Shown one piece after another: positions 18,856-29,375 of a DNA stretch of 64,000 nt. Source of the stretch: Xanthomonas hyacinthi (lineage in GTDB: Bacteria > Pseudomonadota > Gammaproteobacteria > Xanthomonadales > Xanthomonadaceae); assembly GCF_009769165.1 (NCBI RefSeq), contig NZ_CP043476.1, positions 2,673,001 to 2,737,000 of the forward strand. Direction: 5' to 3'. The notes below the pieces were generated by a model. That model made no database searches. It saw only the letters and a list, made by a program, of their open reading frames with translations, and was not told the origin of the DNA. The position numbers and the translations under genes are program-made. The first letter of the stretch is position 1; each line of letters begins with the position of its first letter.

Positions 18856-19523
18856 GCGAGGCCCAGGACAAGATCGGCGCGCACGAAATCGCCGCATGGC
18901 TGCGCCGCCACCCGGCGTTCCTGAAACAGTTCCCCGACCTGGCGCTGACCCTGGTGGTGCCGCGCGACGACGGCCCGACCGCGTCGCTGGCCAGCTACCA
19001 GCTGGAAGTGCTGCGCGACAAGAACCGCGAACTGGCGCGGCGCCTGTCCGAACTGGCCGCCAATGCCCAGGTCAACGAGCGCCTGGCGGTGCGCACCCAC
19101 CAGCTGACCCTGGCGCTGATGCGGCAGGGCAACGCCGCCGACAGCGTGCGCGCGATGGCCGCCTCGCTGCAGGAGGATTTCCAGGGCGACCTGGTCCGCA
19201 TCGTGCTGCTGCAGCCGTTGCCCGGGCTGGCGCAGGCGCCGTGGCTGCAGATCCTGGCGCAGGACGATCCGCGGCTGGCGCCGTTCCGCGACTGCCTGCA
19301 CGACGGCGAGCCGATCTGCGGCCGCCTGCAGCCGGAAAAGCAGGCGCTGCTGTACGCCGAGCGCATCGACGAAGTGCAGTCCAGCGCGCTGCTGCCGCTG
19401 CCGGGCGTGGGCCTGCTCGCGGTCGGCAGCCGCGATCCGAACCGCTTCTATCCCGGCATGGGCACCTTGTTCCTGCGCATGATGGGCGAGTCGCTGACGG
19501 TGGCGTTGCAACGCTTCGCATGA
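18852..19523 (+). CDS. DUF484 family protein
   Basis: A 223-residue cytosolic protein of the DUF484 family, which resembles a GAF fold. Visible family features are the N-terminal [17 protein letters not shown], the coiled-coil-like region [18 protein letters not shown] (about residues 45-80), and the C-terminal [24 protein letters not shown]. Its place between dapF and xerC is the conserved order in gammaproteobacteria; function is unknown. The start overlaps the dapF stop and its stop overlaps the xerC start (both ATGA), so the block is translationally coupled. Confidence 0.92.
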   Translation: MSEAQDKIGAHEIAAWLRRHPAFLKQFPDLALTLVVPRDDGPTASLASYQLEVLRDKNRELARRLSELAANAQVNERLAVRTHQLTLALMRQGNAADSVRAMAASLQEDFQGDLVRIVLLQPLPGLAQAPWLQILAQDDPRLAPFRDCLHDGEPICGRLQPEKQALLYAERIDEVQSSALLPLPGVGLLAVGSRDPNRFYPGMGTLFLRMMGESLTVALQRFA

Positions 19524-20494
19524 GCGCGCGCGGCGCCGGCGGTTCGGGAACGCGGCAAACGCCTGCCGGCGCGGCGGTAGAGCCGAGTGGCGATGCCCAA
19601 TCCCCACTTTCCAATCCCGAATCCCGGTTCCTCGCCTACCTGCAGGTCGAACGACGCATGTCCGCGCACACGCTGGATGCGTACCGGCGCGATCTGGCCG
19701 CGCTGGCAGCGTGGGCGGCGGACAATGCCGGCGGCGAGATGGTGGCGCTCGGCACCGAGCAGCTGCGCCACTTCATCGCCGCCGAGCATCGCCGCGGGCT
19801 GTCGCCGAAGAGCCTGCAGCGGCGCCTGTCGGCGTGCCGCAGTTTCTATGCGTGGTTGCTCAAGCATGGCCGGATCGCGGCCAGTCCGGCCGCTGCGCTG
19901 CGTGCGCCGAAGGCGCCGCGCAAGCTGCCGCAGGTGCTGGACGCGGACGAGGCGGTGCGCCTGGTCGAAGTGCCGACCGACGTGCCGCTGGGCCTGCGCG
20001 ACCGCGCGTTGCTGGAGCTGTTCTATTCCTCCGGCTTGCGCCTGAGCGAGCTGTGCGCGCTGCGCTGGCGCGACCTGGATTTCGCCAGCGGCCTGGTCCG
20101 GGTGCTCGGCAAGGGCAACAAGCAGCGGCTGGTGCCGGTCGGCTCGCACGCGCGCAAGGCGCTGCTGGAATGGCAGGCGCAGACCAAGGCGGCGGCAGAG
20201 GCGCCGGTATTCCCGGGTCGCGGCGGTGCGCCGATCGGCGCGCGCGCGGTGCAGATCCGGATCAAGCAGCTGGCCGGGCGCCAGGGCCTGTTCAAGCACG
20301 TGCACCCGCACATGCTGCGGCACAGCTTCGCCAGCCACATCCTCGAATCCTCCGGCGACCTGCGCGGCGTGCAGGAACTGCTCGGCCACGCCGACATCGC
20401 CACCACGCAGATCTACACCCACCTGGATTTCCAGCACCTGGCCAAGGTCTACGACGCCGCGCATCCGCGCGCCAAGCGCAAGACCGCGCCCTGA
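19520..20494 (+). CDS. xerC: tyrosine recombinase XerC
   Basis: Site-specific recombinase that, with XerD, resolves chromosome dimers at dif. The SAM-like N-terminal core-binding domain ([23 protein letters not shown]) is followed by the catalytic domain with R in [15 protein letters not shown] in [17 protein letters not shown], the [12 protein letters not shown] region and the nucleophile Tyr in TTQIYTHLD. The ATG at 19520 overlaps the DUF484 stop. This gives 324 residues with about 30 extra N-terminal residues, of which residues 25-37 are encoded by a family A repeat. The ATG at 19658 would cut into the core-binding domain, so it is not used. Confidence 0.94.
   Translation: MSARGAGGSGTRQTPAGAAVEPSGDAQSPLSNPESRFLAYLQVERRMSAHTLDAYRRDLAALAAWAADNAGGEMVALGTEQLRHFIAAEHRRGLSPKSLQRRLSACRSFYAWLLKHGRIAASPAAALRAPKAPRKLPQVLDADEAVRLVEVPTDVPLGLRDRALLELFYSSGLRLSELCALRWRDLDFASGLVRVLGKGNKQRLVPVGSHARKALLEWQAQTKAAAEAPVFPGRGGAPIGARAVQIRIKQLAGRQGLFKHVHPHMLRHSFASHILESSGDLRGVQELLGHADIATTQIYTHLDFQHLAKVYDAAHPRAKRKTAP
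19598..19628 (+). repeat. family A repeat inside the xerC reading frame
   Basis: CAATCCCCACTTTCCAATCCCGAATCCC-type units lie within the 5' part of xerC and translate in frame ([12 protein letters not shown]). The same repeat is intergenic elsewhere in the window, so here it became part of the coding sequence between the ATGA-coupled start and the conserved domain. Confidence 0.75.
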
Positions 20495-20560
20495 GCGTTC
20501 GCCGCGCGCTTGAAGCGCGCGCGGCCGGCCCCACCTCAGGGAGAACACCCCGGAGGCCGC

Positions 20561-21112
20561 ATGGATCCCAGTCAGAACCCCACCGTTTTCCACGCCACCA
20601 CGATCCTGTCGGTGCGCCGCAACGGCCATGTCGCCGTGGCCGGCGATGGCCAGGTGACGCTGGGCCATACCGTGATGAAGGGCAATGCGCGCAAGGTGCG
20701 CCGGCTCGGCCGCGACGGCCAGGTGCTGGCCGGTTTCGCCGGCGCCGCCGCCGATGCGTTCACCCTGTTCGAACTGTTCGAGGCAAAGCTCGAGAAGCAC
20801 GGCCAGCTGACCCGCGCGGCGGTGGAACTGGCCAAGGACTGGCGCACCGAACGCCGCCTGGGCAAGCTCGAGGCGCTGCTGGCGGTGGCCGACAAGGAAA
20901 CCTCGTTGATCATCAGCGGCACCGGCGACGTGATCGAGCCGGAGGACGGCATCATCGCCATCGGCTCCGGCGGTTCCTACGCGCTGTCGGCGGCGCGCGC
21001 GCTGCTCGGCCACACCGAGCTGGACGCCAAGACCATCGCGGTCGAAGCGCTGAACATCGCCGGCGACATCTGCATCTACACCAATCGCAACGTGGTGGTC
21101 GAGGAGCTGTGA
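20561..21112 (+). CDS. hslV: ATP-dependent protease subunit HslV
   Basis: Threonine protease subunit of the HslUV (ClpQY) complex, which degrades misfolded and regulatory proteins under stress. The 183-residue protein carries an 11-residue propeptide before the catalytic Thr ([15 protein letters not shown]), then [21 protein letters not shown] and [23 protein letters not shown] ribosome site stands 5 bases before the ATG at 20561; the frame's earlier ATG at 20510 is disfavoured. It is followed by hslU, with a 114-base inverted repeat in between. Confidence 0.96.
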   Translation: MDPSQNPTVFHATTILSVRRNGHVAVAGDGQVTLGHTVMKGNARKVRRLGRDGQVLAGFAGAAADAFTLFELFEAKLEKHGQLTRAAVELAKDWRTERRLGKLEALLAVADKETSLIISGTGDVIEPEDGIIAIGSGGSYALSAARALLGHTELDAKTIAVEALNIAGDICIYTNRNVVVEEL

Positions 21113-21208
21113 ATCGGGAATGGGGAATCGAGAATCGCAACGGCGATTCTTCTCTCCGTTACCGAGGATGCCGGCTCTTGCCATTCCCGATTCTCCATTT
21201 CCGATTTC
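21113..21208. repeat. family A inverted pair between hslV and hslU
   Basis: Left arm 21113-21139 (AATCGGGAATGGGGAATCGA...) begins directly after the hslV stop; right arm 21181-21208 (CCATTCCCGATTCTCC...) is its approximate reverse complement. The arms are 41 bases apart and can form an imperfect hairpin in the hslV-hslU transcript, which might lower hslU expression or protect hslV mRNA. Confidence 0.75.
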
Positions 21209-21226
21209 CTCTTCGATGTCCCGACC

Positions 21227-22591
21227 ATGACCGATACCCATAGCACCATGACCCCGCGCGAGATCGTGCAGGAGCTGGACCGCCACATCGTCGGCCAGCA
21301 TGACGCCAAGCGCGCGGTGGCGATCGCGCTGCGCAACCGCTGGCGGCGCATGCAGCTGCCCGATGCGCTGCGCAACGAAGTGATGCCCAAGAACATCCTG
21401 ATGATCGGCCCCACCGGCGTCGGCAAGACCGAGATCGCGCGGCGCCTGGCGACGCTGGCCAATGCGCCGTTCGTCAAGGTCGAGGCGACGCGTTTCACCG
21501 AGGTCGGCTACGTCGGCAAGGACGTGGAGCAGATCGTGCGCGACCTGGCCGACACCGCGGTCAAGCTGTACCGCGAGCAGGCCAAGGTGCGCGTGCGCAC
21601 CCAGGCCGAGGAGCGCGCCGAAGACCGCATCCTCGACGCGCTGCTGCCGCGGCGCAGCGCCGGCATCGGCTTCGATCCGGAAGCCGCGCGCAACGAGCCT
21701 TCGGCGCAGGACAACGACACCCGCAGCAAGTTCCGGCGCATGCTGCGCGCTGGCGAACTGGACGAGCGCGAGATCGAGCTGGACGTGGCGGTCAACGTCA
21801 GCATGGACATCATGACCCCGCCGGGCATGGAGGAAATGGGCCAGCAGCTGCGGCAGATGTTCTCCAATCTGGGCGGCAGCAAGTCGCAGTCGCGCAAGCT
21901 GACGATCAAGGCGGCGCGGCCGCTGCTGATCGAGGAAGAGGCCGGCAAGCTGGTCAACGAGGAAGACGTGCGCGCCGCGGCGATCGAGGCCTGCGAGCAG
22001 CACGGCATCGTGTTCATCGACGAGATCGACAAGGTCGCCAAGCGTGGCGAGGCGGGAGCGTCCGGCGGCGACGTGTCGCGCGAAGGTGTGCAGCGCGACC
22101 TGCTGCCGCTGGTCGAAGGCTCCAACGTCAGCACCAAGTACGGCACGGTCAAGACCGACCACATCCTGTTCATCGCCTCCGGCGCGTTCCACCTGGCCAA
22201 GCCCAGCGACCTGATCCCCGAGTTGCAGGGCCGCTTCCCGATCCGGGTCGAGCTGTCGGCGCTGTCCAAGGACGATTTCATCCGCATCCTCACCGAGCCG
22301 AAGGCGGCGCTGAGCAAGCAGTACGAAGCGCTGTTGCTGACCGAAGGGGTGACCCTGAGCTTCACCGACGATGCGATCGACCGCCTCGCCGAGATCGCGT
22401 TCCTGGTCAACGAGCGCCAGGAAAACATCGGCGCGCGGCGCCTGCACACGGTGCTCGAACGCCTGCTCGACACGCTGAGCTTCGAGGCGCCGGACCGCGA
22501 CGGACAGAGCGTCGTCGTCGATGCCGCGTACGTGAACACGCATCTGGGCGAGCTGGTGCAGGATCCGGATCTGAGCCGCTACATCCTGTAA
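21227..22591 (+). CDS. hslU: HslU ATPase subunit of HslUV protease
   Basis: AAA+ unfoldase that feeds substrates to HslV. The 454-residue protein has the ClpX-like N-terminus ([17 protein letters not shown]), Walker A GPTGVGKT at residues 61-68, pore-loop GYVGKDVE, Walker [10 protein letters not shown], and the I-domain between about 110 and 240. The C-terminal DLSRYIL is the conserved tail that inserts into HslV pockets and activates it. Start at the ATG 21227; an internal ATG at residue 8 is also possible. Confidence 0.97.
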   Translation: MTDTHSTMTPREIVQELDRHIVGQHDAKRAVAIALRNRWRRMQLPDALRNEVMPKNILMIGPTGVGKTEIARRLATLANAPFVKVEATRFTEVGYVGKDVEQIVRDLADTAVKLYREQAKVRVRTQAEERAEDRILDALLPRRSAGIGFDPEAARNEPSAQDNDTRSKFRRMLRAGELDEREIELDVAVNVSMDIMTPPGMEEMGQQLRQMFSNLGGSKSQSRKLTIKAARPLLIEEEAGKLVNEEDVRAAAIEACEQHGIVFIDEIDKVAKRGEAGASGGDVSREGVQRDLLPLVEGSNVSTKYGTVKTDHILFIASGAFHLAKPSDLIPELQGRFPIRVELSALSKDDFIRILTEPKAALSKQYEALLLTEGVTLSFTDDAIDRLAEIAFLVNERQENIGARRLHTVLERLLDTLSFEAPDRDGQSVVVDAAYVNTHLGELVQDPDLSRYIL

Positions 22592-22630
22592 CCGTGGTGT
22601 GCCAGCCTGGCGCAGGCCGGGCTGCGTCTT

Positions 22631-22690
22631 TTGTGGGAGTTGTGGGAGTCGACTCCGGGTGGCCTCGGGCCATCAGTCGCTCCCACAAGG
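22631..22690. repeat. family B inverted repeat
   Basis: Left arm 22631-22656 contains TTGTGGGAG twice in a row (partly duplicated) and ends GTCGACTCC; right arm 22674-22690 is CAGTCGCTCCCACAAGG. It lies between the ends of hslU and the damaged acyltransferase gene, and abuts the point where the latter's family similarity stops. Confidence 0.7.
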
Positions 22691-22705
22691 TGTTCTTTAG
22701 TCTGT

Positions 22706-23651
22706 TCAGTGCAGCAAGGCGCTCCGGTGCAGCAGGTAGAAGAACATCGGCGCCGCGCCGATCGCCGCCAGCGGCGTCAGCGCCGGCCGCGGCGGCTCGT
22801 ACAGGCGCAGCAATAGCAGGCCCGCGCCCAGGGTCGGCAGCAGGAACAGCAGCGACGGCGGGTACTTGGTCAGGTTGAAGAAGCTCATCGCGGTGTGCGC
22901 GATGTCGGCGTGGTCGCGCCATGGCGCATCGCCGTAGCCGTTGTGCCAGCGCAGCAGGTGGAACAGCGCCAGCGCGCCGGGTGCGCAGGCCAGCAGACGC
23001 TGCTGGCGTTGCGCCGGCGCGGTGCCGGCGCCGTACCAGGGGCCGGCCGCATAGCCCAGCGCGATCACCCCGATCCACGACAACAGCGGATACGAGGTGC
23101 GCAGGCGCAGCCCGCCCAGTTGCAGCCAGCTGCGATCGTGCAGCAGTGCCCAGGCCGCGGCCAACGGACCGTCGCCGTGCACCTGCACGCCATCGAGCAG
23201 GTTGTGCCCGGCTACCAGCAGCGCGCCGAGCAGCGCCAGCAGCGGCCGCGGCAGCCACAGCAGCGCCGCCAGCGCCAGCATGCTCAGCCCGATCGCCCAG
23301 ATCTGCAGGTACAGCACCTGCGGCGGGAACGAGAAGGTCCAGGCGAAGTTGACCAGGGTCAGTTCCAGCACGATCAGGAACAGCCCGCGCTTGAGCAGGA
23401 ATGCGGCGGCGGCGGCGCGACCGCGCGGCTGCCGCGCCGCGTACAGCCAGGCCGACAGGCCGGTCAGGAACACGAACACCGGCGCGCACAGATGCGCCAG
23501 CAGGCGCGTCACGAACAGCGCCGGCGCGGTGGCTTCCACGTCCACCGGATCGCCGATCGGGTGGTGCAGGTAGAACGTCTCGCGCACGTGGTCGAGCAGC
23601 ATCAGCGCCATTCACCGTGCCGCGCAGCAGATCGATCGAGGCCAGGCGCGT
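22706..23651 (-). pseudogene. DUF1624/HGSNAT-like membrane acyltransferase, frameshifted and 3'-truncated
   Basis: From 23611 down, 301 residues read as a multi-helix membrane protein of the heparan-alpha-glucosaminide N-acetyltransferase-like (DUF1624) type: LMLLDHVRETFYLHHP, FVFLTGLSAWLYA, and FFYLLH near the end. The family's N-terminal signature (ASIDLLRGTV) is present too, but in another frame (23612-23651): one extra base at 23611-23612 separates the halves, so the natural join would be GTV-MALML. The protein also stops just after FFYLLH, where homologues (from memory) continue through further helices, right beside a family B repeat. Either an indel/sequencing error plus a true early stop, or a decaying gene. 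An ATG at 23611 could still give a shortened product. Confidence 0.6.
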
Positions 23652-23715
23652 GGACGTAGGAGAGGGGGGCGGGGGCGGTGAGAGAAACGGAAGACAGATG
23701 CTGCGTTCGTGCCGA

Positions 23716-23745
23716 TATTGAAATAATATAACATTCTTTTGAGGT
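23716..23745 (+). promoter_or_regulatory. AT-rich control region before the siderophore receptor
   Basis: The run ATTGAAATAATATAACATTC followed by TTTTGAGG is strikingly AT-rich in this DNA and lies 10-40 bases before the receptor's ATG. It partly resembles Fur-box half sites (AATAAT, ACATT) but matches no full 19-base consensus. Iron control is plausible because the downstream gene is a siderophore-type receptor. Confidence 0.35.
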
Positions 23746-23754
23746 GCCCTTTCC

Positions 23755-25941
23755 ATGCCGCCACGCTCGCCGCATCCCTTGTCCCTGTCCTGCATCGCCT
23801 TGCTGGCCGGCCTGTGCGCCGGTCCGGCAGATGCCGATCCGGTCCTGCGCGGCGCCGATCCCGCTGCCGAGCCGGAGCCGGCCGAACTGGATGCGGTGCG
23901 GGTGGTCGGTCGCCGCGATTCGGGGACCTACCAGGCCGACGCCATCGAGGGCAGCAAGACCGGCCTGAATCTGCGCCAGTTGCCGCAATCGGTGCGGGTG
24001 CTGCCGCGGCAGGCGATCGACGACCTCGGCGCGACCCGGCTCGACGCCACCCTGGACTACGTCGGCGGCATCTCGCGGCAGAACGGCTTCGGCGGGCTGT
24101 GGGACAACTTCGCGGTGCGCGGCCTGCCCGGCAACGAGAACACCGGCAGCGCGACCCTGCTCAACGGCCTGGCCGGCAACCGCGGCTACAACGCGCCGCG
24201 CGATACCGCCAACATCGAGGCGATCGAATTCCTGAAGGGCCCGGCGGCGGCGCTGTACGGCAGCAGCGAGCCGGGCGGCACGCTCAACATCGTCACCAAG
24301 CGCCCGCAGTGGCGGCCGGCCGCGGCGCTGGAAGTGTCCGCCGGCAGCCACGATGCCTACCGCATCGCCGCCGACAGCACCGGCCCGCTCGGCGAGTCGC
24401 TCGCCTACCGGCTCAACCTCGCGCTCGAGGACAAGCACAGCTTCCGCGACTTCGTGCATGGCCGGCGCCGCTTCGTGGCGCCGGCGCTGACCTGGCGCCT
24501 GGGCGAGGCGACCACGCTGCGCTACGACGGCGAATGGCTGCGCCAGCGGGTGCCGCTGGACCGCGGCATCGTCGCGGTGCGCGGCGCGCTGGGCGCGATA
24601 CCGCGTTCGCGCTTCCTCGGCGAGCCGGGCGACGGCGACGTGCAGGTCGAGAACCGCAATCACCAGCTGCTGCTGCAGCACGCCATCGCCGCCGACTGGA
24701 GCGCGCTGCTCGCCGCCTCGCGCCGCGACGGCAGCCTGCGCGGCTATTCCACCGAGCCCAGCGCGCTGCGCGACGACGGCCGTACCTTGTGGCGGCAGCG
24801 GCGCTGGCGCGATTTCGCCTCGCACGACAGCGCGCTGCAGGCCGAACTGCGCGGTCAACTGGACGCCGGCGCCTGGCGCCACGAACTGCTGCTCGGCGCC
24901 GAGGCCTACGACTTCGTGCTGAACCAGCGCATGCGGCGGATCCGCCCCAGCGCCGCCGCGCCTTACGCGCTGGACGTGTTCGCGCCGGTCTACGGACAGC
25001 CGCTGCCGACGCCGCTGCCGTTCGTCGATACCCGCGAGCGCCAGCGCAACGCCGCGCTGTACCTGCAGGACGCGATCGCGTTGGCGCCGCAATGGACGCT
25101 GCTGCTGGGCCTGCGCCACGACCGCTACCGGCAGAGGCTGGACGACCGCCGCAGCGGCGGCCGCTACGCGCAGGCGCCGGCCAAGACCACGCCGCGCATC
25201 GGCCTGAGCTACGCGCCGGGCGAGCAGTGGTCGTGGTACGTCAATGCCGGGCGCACGTTCCGCCCCAACACCGGGTCCGACGTGTGGAACGGCACCGGCA
25301 CCGCGCACGCGCCGGCACCGGAAAGCGGCCGCGCGCTGGAACTGGGCGGCAAGTGGCAGGCACCCGATGGCCGCCTCGGCGGCACCGCGGCGCTGTACGA
25401 GATCGTCAAGGACAACGTGCTCACCGGCGATCCGCTCAATCCGGGCAACCAGATCGCCGCCGGCCGCGTGCGCAGCCGCGGCGCCGAGGCCGACGTTTCC
25501 GGCCAACTGAGCGCGCACTGGCGGCTCAACGCCAGCGCCTCGTGGAACCGGGTGCAGGTGCTGCGCGACAACACGCTGCAGCTCGGCGGCAGCCTGATCA
25601 ACGTGCCCAGGCTCAACGCCAGCCTGCTCGCGGTGCGCGAGACGGCGCTGTCGGGCGGCGGCCTGCTCGGCTTCGGCGGCGGCATGACCTACAGCGGCCG
25701 GCGGCTGGCCGAAGCCTATACCCAGGCGCAGGCCGACGCCGGCATCGCGCCGGCGCGGCTGCCGGGCTACAGCGTGGCCAAGCTGCTGGCGTACTGGCGC
25801 ATCGACGAACGGCTGCGCGTGTCGCTGGACGTGGACAACGTGTTCGACCGCAGCTACTACACCAGCTCGGTGGCGGCGACGCCGTGGGTGGCGGTGGGCG
25901 CGGCGCGCACCGTCACCGCCGGCGTGCAGTACCGGTTCTGA
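23755..25941 (+). CDS. TonB-dependent siderophore receptor
   Basis: A 728-residue outer-membrane receptor for ferric siderophores. A signal peptide ends near residue 27 (ADADP); the plug domain starts with DAVRVVGRR and contains [28 protein letters not shown], and [26 protein letters not shown], the pattern of the ferrichrome/catecholate (FhuA/FpvA) group. The 22-strand barrel ends VTAGVQYRF with a C-terminal Phe as needed for barrel insertion. No N-terminal signalling domain is present, so it does not use an ECF anti-sigma partner. Substrate unknown. Confidence 0.9.
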   Translation: MPPRSPHPLSLSCIALLAGLCAGPADADPVLRGADPAAEPEPAELDAVRVVGRRDSGTYQADAIEGSKTGLNLRQLPQSVRVLPRQAIDDLGATRLDATLDYVGGISRQNGFGGLWDNFAVRGLPGNENTGSATLLNGLAGNRGYNAPRDTANIEAIEFLKGPAAALYGSSEPGGTLNIVTKRPQWRPAAALEVSAGSHDAYRIAADSTGPLGESLAYRLNLALEDKHSFRDFVHGRRRFVAPALTWRLGEATTLRYDGEWLRQRVPLDRGIVAVRGALGAIPRSRFLGEPGDGDVQVENRNHQLLLQHAIAADWSALLAASRRDGSLRGYSTEPSALRDDGRTLWRQRRWRDFASHDSALQAELRGQLDAGAWRHELLLGAEAYDFVLNQRMRRIRPSAAAPYALDVFAPVYGQPLPTPLPFVDTRERQRNAALYLQDAIALAPQWTLLLGLRHDRYRQRLDDRRSGGRYAQAPAKTTPRIGLSYAPGEQWSWYVNAGRTFRPNTGSDVWNGTGTAHAPAPESGRALELGGKWQAPDGRLGGTAALYEIVKDNVLTGDPLNPGNQIAAGRVRSRGAEADVSGQLSAHWRLNASASWNRVQVLRDNTLQLGGSLINVPRLNASLLAVRETALSGGGLLGFGGGMTYSGRRLAEAYTQAQADAGIAPARLPGYSVAKLLAYWRIDERLRVSLDVDNVFDRSYYTSSVAATPWVAVGAARTVTAGVQYRF

Positions 25942-25961
25942 ACCGGCTACGCGGCGGCGGC

Positions 25962-26417
25962 TCAGTCCTCGCCGATGTCCTCGTTCCACACGTCCGGATT
26001 GGCCGCGATGTAGCCGCCGAGCAGGTCGATGCATTCCTGGCTGTGCAGGTCGATCACGGTGACCCCGTTCTCGCGCAGCCAGTCGATGCCGCCCTGGAAA
26101 GTGACCGATTCGCCGACCACCACGGTGCCGATGTTGAACTGCCGCACCAGGCCGCTGCAGTACCAGCACGGCGCCAGCGTGGTGACCATGATGGTGTCCT
26201 GGTAGCGGCGCTGGCGGCCGGCCTTGCGGAACGCATCGGTTTCGCCGTGCACCGACGGGTCGCCTTCCTGTACGCGGCGGTTGTGGCCGCAGCCGAGCAG
26301 GCGGCCGTCGTTGTGGTAGAGCGCCGCGCCGATCGGGATGCCGCCTTCGGCCAGGCCCTGGCGGGCCTCGGCGATGGCGGTGTCGAGCAGGGCGCGGTAA
26401 TCGGGCGTGGTCAGCAT
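25962..26417 (-). CDS. nucleoside/cytosine deaminase of the Fcy1-like type
   Basis: A 151-residue zinc deaminase of the CDA superfamily: HGET supplies the zinc histidine and proton-shuttle glutamate, and APCWYC the two zinc cysteines. Beyond the family core, the C-terminus ([10 protein letters not shown]... [11 protein letters not shown]) resembles the active-site lid of yeast cytosine deaminase Fcy1, and [12 protein letters not shown] matches the same enzyme. It is therefore more likely a cytosine or related base deaminase than guanine deaminase or tRNA-editing TadA; this is inference from motif similarity. The ATG at 26417 is the natural start. It faces the receptor gene tail to tail, 20 bases apart. 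Confidence 0.82.
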   Translation of the reverse strand: MLTTPDYRALLDTAIAEARQGLAEGGIPIGAALYHNDGRLLGCGHNRRVQEGDPSVHGETDAFRKAGRQRRYQDTIMVTTLAPCWYCSGLVRQFNIGTVVVGESVTFQGGIDWLRENGVTVIDLHSQECIDLLGGYIAANPDVWNEDIGED

Positions 26418-26543
26418 CGTGGGGCCGTTGGGGGGGCGTGTCCCCGGAGTCTGGCCCAGGCGGCGGGCGGCTGTCACCCCTGCACGGCGGCACTGCGCCC
26501 GCTTCACCGCCACGAACCGGCCGGCAGTGCGATAATCCCCCGC

Positions 26544-27305
26544 ATGAGCGAATCCCCCTACACCTCCGGCACCACCCATTTCGGCTTCCGCGACGTCGCC
26601 GCCAAGGACAAGCAGAAGCTGGTCGGCGAGGTGTTCACCTCGGTCGCCGGCAACTACGACCTGATGAACGACCTGATGAGCCTGGGCATTCACCGGGTCT
26701 GGAAGCGCTATTTCGTGGCCACCGCGCAGGTCAAGCCGGGCGACCGCGTGCTCGACCTGGCCGGCGGCACCGGCGACATCGCCGCGCTGCTGAAGGAGCG
26801 GGTCGGCGACGACGGCGCGGTGGTGCTGGGCGACATCAACGCCGGCATGCTGGCGGTGGGCCGCGACCGGCTGACCAACCGCGGCCTGGTCGCGGGCCTG
26901 GACTACGTGCAGTGCAACGCCGAGGCGCTGCCGTTCCCGGACCAGAGCTTCGACCTGGTCACCATCGCCTTCGGCCTGCGCAACGTCACCGACAAGGACG
27001 CGGCGCTGCGCGAGATGTACCGGGTGCTGAAGGTCGGCGGGCAGGCGCGGGTGCTGGAGTTCTCCGAGGTCACCGCCGACTGGTTCAAGCCGATCTACGA
27101 CTTCCATTCGTTCAAGATCCTGCCGCGGCTGGGCCGGCTGTTCGCCAAGGACGCCGACAGCTACCAGTACCTGGCCGAGAGCATCCGCAAGCACCCGCCG
27201 CAGGACGCGCTGAAGGGCATGATGGCCGAGGCCGGCTTCGCCCGCAGCCACTACAAGAACCTGACCGGCGGCATCGTGGCGATCCATTCCGGCTACAAGA
27301 TCTGA
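26544..27305 (+). CDS. ubiE: ubiquinone/menaquinone C-methyltransferase
   Basis: SAM-dependent C-methyltransferase of quinone synthesis. The 253-residue protein has the family features [21 protein letters not shown], motif [10 protein letters not shown], the [19 protein letters not shown] segment, and the C-terminal [17 protein letters not shown]. Start at the ATG 26544. It is followed directly by a perfect hairpin, so transcription may end there. Confidence 0.96.
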   Translation: MSESPYTSGTTHFGFRDVAAKDKQKLVGEVFTSVAGNYDLMNDLMSLGIHRVWKRYFVATAQVKPGDRVLDLAGGTGDIAALLKERVGDDGAVVLGDINAGMLAVGRDRLTNRGLVAGLDYVQCNAEALPFPDQSFDLVTIAFGLRNVTDKDAALREMYRVLKVGGQARVLEFSEVTADWFKPIYDFHSFKILPRLGRLFAKDADSYQYLAESIRKHPPQDALKGMMAEAGFARSHYKNLTGGIVAIHSGYKI

Positions 27306-27310
27306 CGGCC

Positions 27311-27393
27311 GGGATTGGGGATTCGGGATTGGGGATTCGTAAAAGCGGGGCAATGCGCTCTTTACGAATCCCCAATCCCGAATCCCCAATCCC
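27311..27393 (+). terminator. 33-bp perfect stem made of family A repeats, after ubiE
   Basis: 27311-27343 is the exact reverse complement of 27361-27393, with a 17-base loop. Each arm is two units of GGGATTGGGGATTC plus CGTAAA. It starts five bases after the ubiE stop. Such a stem should strongly end or stabilise the ubiE transcript, although no U-tract follows. Confidence 0.7.
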
Positions 27394-27437
27394 AGCCGTC
27401 AAGGTAAACTGCCGGTTTTCCCCGAACCGGTGCCGCC

Positions 27438-29375
27438 ATGCGTTCCCCGTTCCTGTTGCTGTCCCTGGCCGCGGTCATCGCGACCGGTTGTTCCCGCGAG
27501 GCTCCTAGCGAAGCCGCCGCTCCCGCCGCCAAGCCCGCGCCCGCCGCCATGAAACCCGCCGACCGCAGCCACGACGAAAGCTCCTACGCCGAGCCGGGCA
27601 AGGTCGTGATCAAGGACCTGGCGCTGGACCTGAAGCTGGATTTCGACAGCAGGCAGATCGGCGGCACCGCCACCTATACGCTGGACTGGAAGGACAAGGG
27701 CGCCAGGCAGCTGCTGCTGGATACGCGCGAGCTGACCATCGAGCGGGTGCAGGGCGACGACGGCAAGGGCAACCTGGCGCCGCTGCAGTACGCGTTGGCG
27801 CCGGCCGACAAGATCTACGGCAGCAAGCTGACCATCGAGGCGCCGAACCAGCCGCAGACGGTCACCATCGCCTATCACACTGCCGCGACCGCCTCGGGCC
27901 TGCAGTGGCTGCAGCCGTCGATGACCGAGGGCAAGCAGCTGCCCTTCATGTTCAGCCAGTCGCAGGCGATTCATGCGCGCAGCTGGGTGCCGCTGCAGGA
28001 CACGCCGAGCGTGCGCTTCACCTATAGCGCGCACGTCGTGTCGCGTCCGGACGTGATGGTGCTGATGAGCGCCGACAACGACCCGAAGGCGGCGCGCGAC
28101 GGCGACTACACGTTCAAGATGCCGCAGCCGATCCCGTCCTACCTGCTGGCCATCGCCGCCGGCGACCTGGTGTTCAAGCCGATCTCCGCACGTTCGGGCG
28201 TGTGGGCCGAGCCGAGCATGGCCGACAAGGCGGCCAAGGAGTTCGAGGACACCGAGAAGATGATCGTCGCCGCCGAGACGCTGTACGGTCCGTACCGCTG
28301 GGGCCGCTATGACATGCTGGTGCTGCCGCCGTCGTTCCCGTTCGGCGGCATGGAGAACCCGCGCCTGACCTTCGCCACCCCGACCGTGATCGTCGGCGAC
28401 AAGTCGCTGGTGTCGCTGATCGCGCACGAGCTGGCGCATAGCTGGTCCGGCAACCTGGTGACCAACGCCAGCTGGAAGGACATCTGGCTCAACGAAGGCT
28501 TCACCACCTATGTGCAGGCGCGCATCACCGAGGCGCTGTACGGCGCCGAAGCGGCGGAGATGGAGCGCGAGATCGACCAGACCGACCTGCTCGCCGAGGT
28601 CAAGGACATGCGCCCGGCCGACCAGGCGCTGGCGCTGCCGGCGCTGACCGAGCGCGATCCGGACGACGCGCTGAGCCAGGTCGCCTACGTCAAGGGCGCC
28701 TGGTTCCTGCAGTTCCTGGAACAGCGCTTCGGCCGCGCCACCTTCGATCCGTTCCTGCGCGGCTGGTTCGACGACCACGCGTTCCAGAGCGCCAATACCG
28801 ACCAGTTCGTCGACTACCTGAAGAAGAACCTGCTGGCCAAGAAGCCCGATGCGGTCAGCGAGCAGGAACTGCATGCGTGGCTGGACGAGCCGGGCATCCC
28901 GGCGTTCGCGCAGAAGGCGCGTTCGCGCAACTTCGCGATGGTGGATACCGCGCGCATCGCCTGGGCCGGCAGCGGCACCCTGCCGACCAAGCAGGTCACC
29001 GATGCGTGGAGCACGCAGGAATGGACGCGTTTCCTCAGCGGCCTGGGCGCCACGCTCAAACCCGAGCAGCTCAAGCAGCTGGATGCGGCCTACCACTTCA
29101 CCGGCACCGCCAACGGCGAGATCGCCATGCGCTGGTATCCGCTGGCGATCCGCAGCGGCTACGCCGAAGCGCGCCCGGCCGCCGGCGCGTTCATCGCCCG
29201 CGTCGGCCGGCGCAAGCTGATCCTGCCGATCTACGCCGAGCTGGTGAAGACCGCGGACGGCCTGGCCTTCGCCAGGCAGGTCTTCGCCCAGGCCAAGCCC
29301 GGCTACCACCCGATCACCACGGTGTCGGTGGAAGACATGCTGGCCAAGGCCGACAAGGGCGCCGCCGCGCACTGA
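27438..29375 (+). CDS. M1-family zinc aminopeptidase lipoprotein
   Basis: A 645-residue M1 metallopeptidase of the leukotriene-A4-hydrolase type. The N-terminus is a lipoprotein signal (LSLAAVIATGCS), so it is membrane-anchored in the periplasm, with an Ala/Pro linker before the N-terminal beta domain. The catalytic part has the substrate-anchor GGMENP, the zinc site HELAHSWSGN (H330, H334) with the third ligand in NEGF (about E353), and the tyrosine region downstream. The C-terminal helical domain is of LTA4H length. It would trim N-terminal residues from periplasmic peptides. Complete. Confidence 0.92.
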   Translation: MRSPFLLLSLAAVIATGCSREAPSEAAAPAAKPAPAAMKPADRSHDESSYAEPGKVVIKDLALDLKLDFDSRQIGGTATYTLDWKDKGARQLLLDTRELTIERVQGDDGKGNLAPLQYALAPADKIYGSKLTIEAPNQPQTVTIAYHTAATASGLQWLQPSMTEGKQLPFMFSQSQAIHARSWVPLQDTPSVRFTYSAHVVSRPDVMVLMSADNDPKAARDGDYTFKMPQPIPSYLLAIAAGDLVFKPISARSGVWAEPSMADKAAKEFEDTEKMIVAAETLYGPYRWGRYDMLVLPPSFPFGGMENPRLTFATPTVIVGDKSLVSLIAHELAHSWSGNLVTNASWKDIWLNEGFTTYVQARITEALYGAEAAEMEREIDQTDLLAEVKDMRPADQALALPALTERDPDDALSQVAYVKGAWFLQFLEQRFGRATFDPFLRGWFDDHAFQSANTDQFVDYLKKNLLAKKPDAVSEQELHAWLDEPGIPAFAQKARSRNFAMVDTARIAWAGSGTLPTKQVTDAWSTQEWTRFLSGLGATLKPEQLKQLDAAYHFTGTANGEIAMRWYPLAIRSGYAEARPAAGAFIARVGRRKLILPIYAELVKTADGLAFARQVFAQAKPGYHPITTVSVEDMLAKADKGAAAH

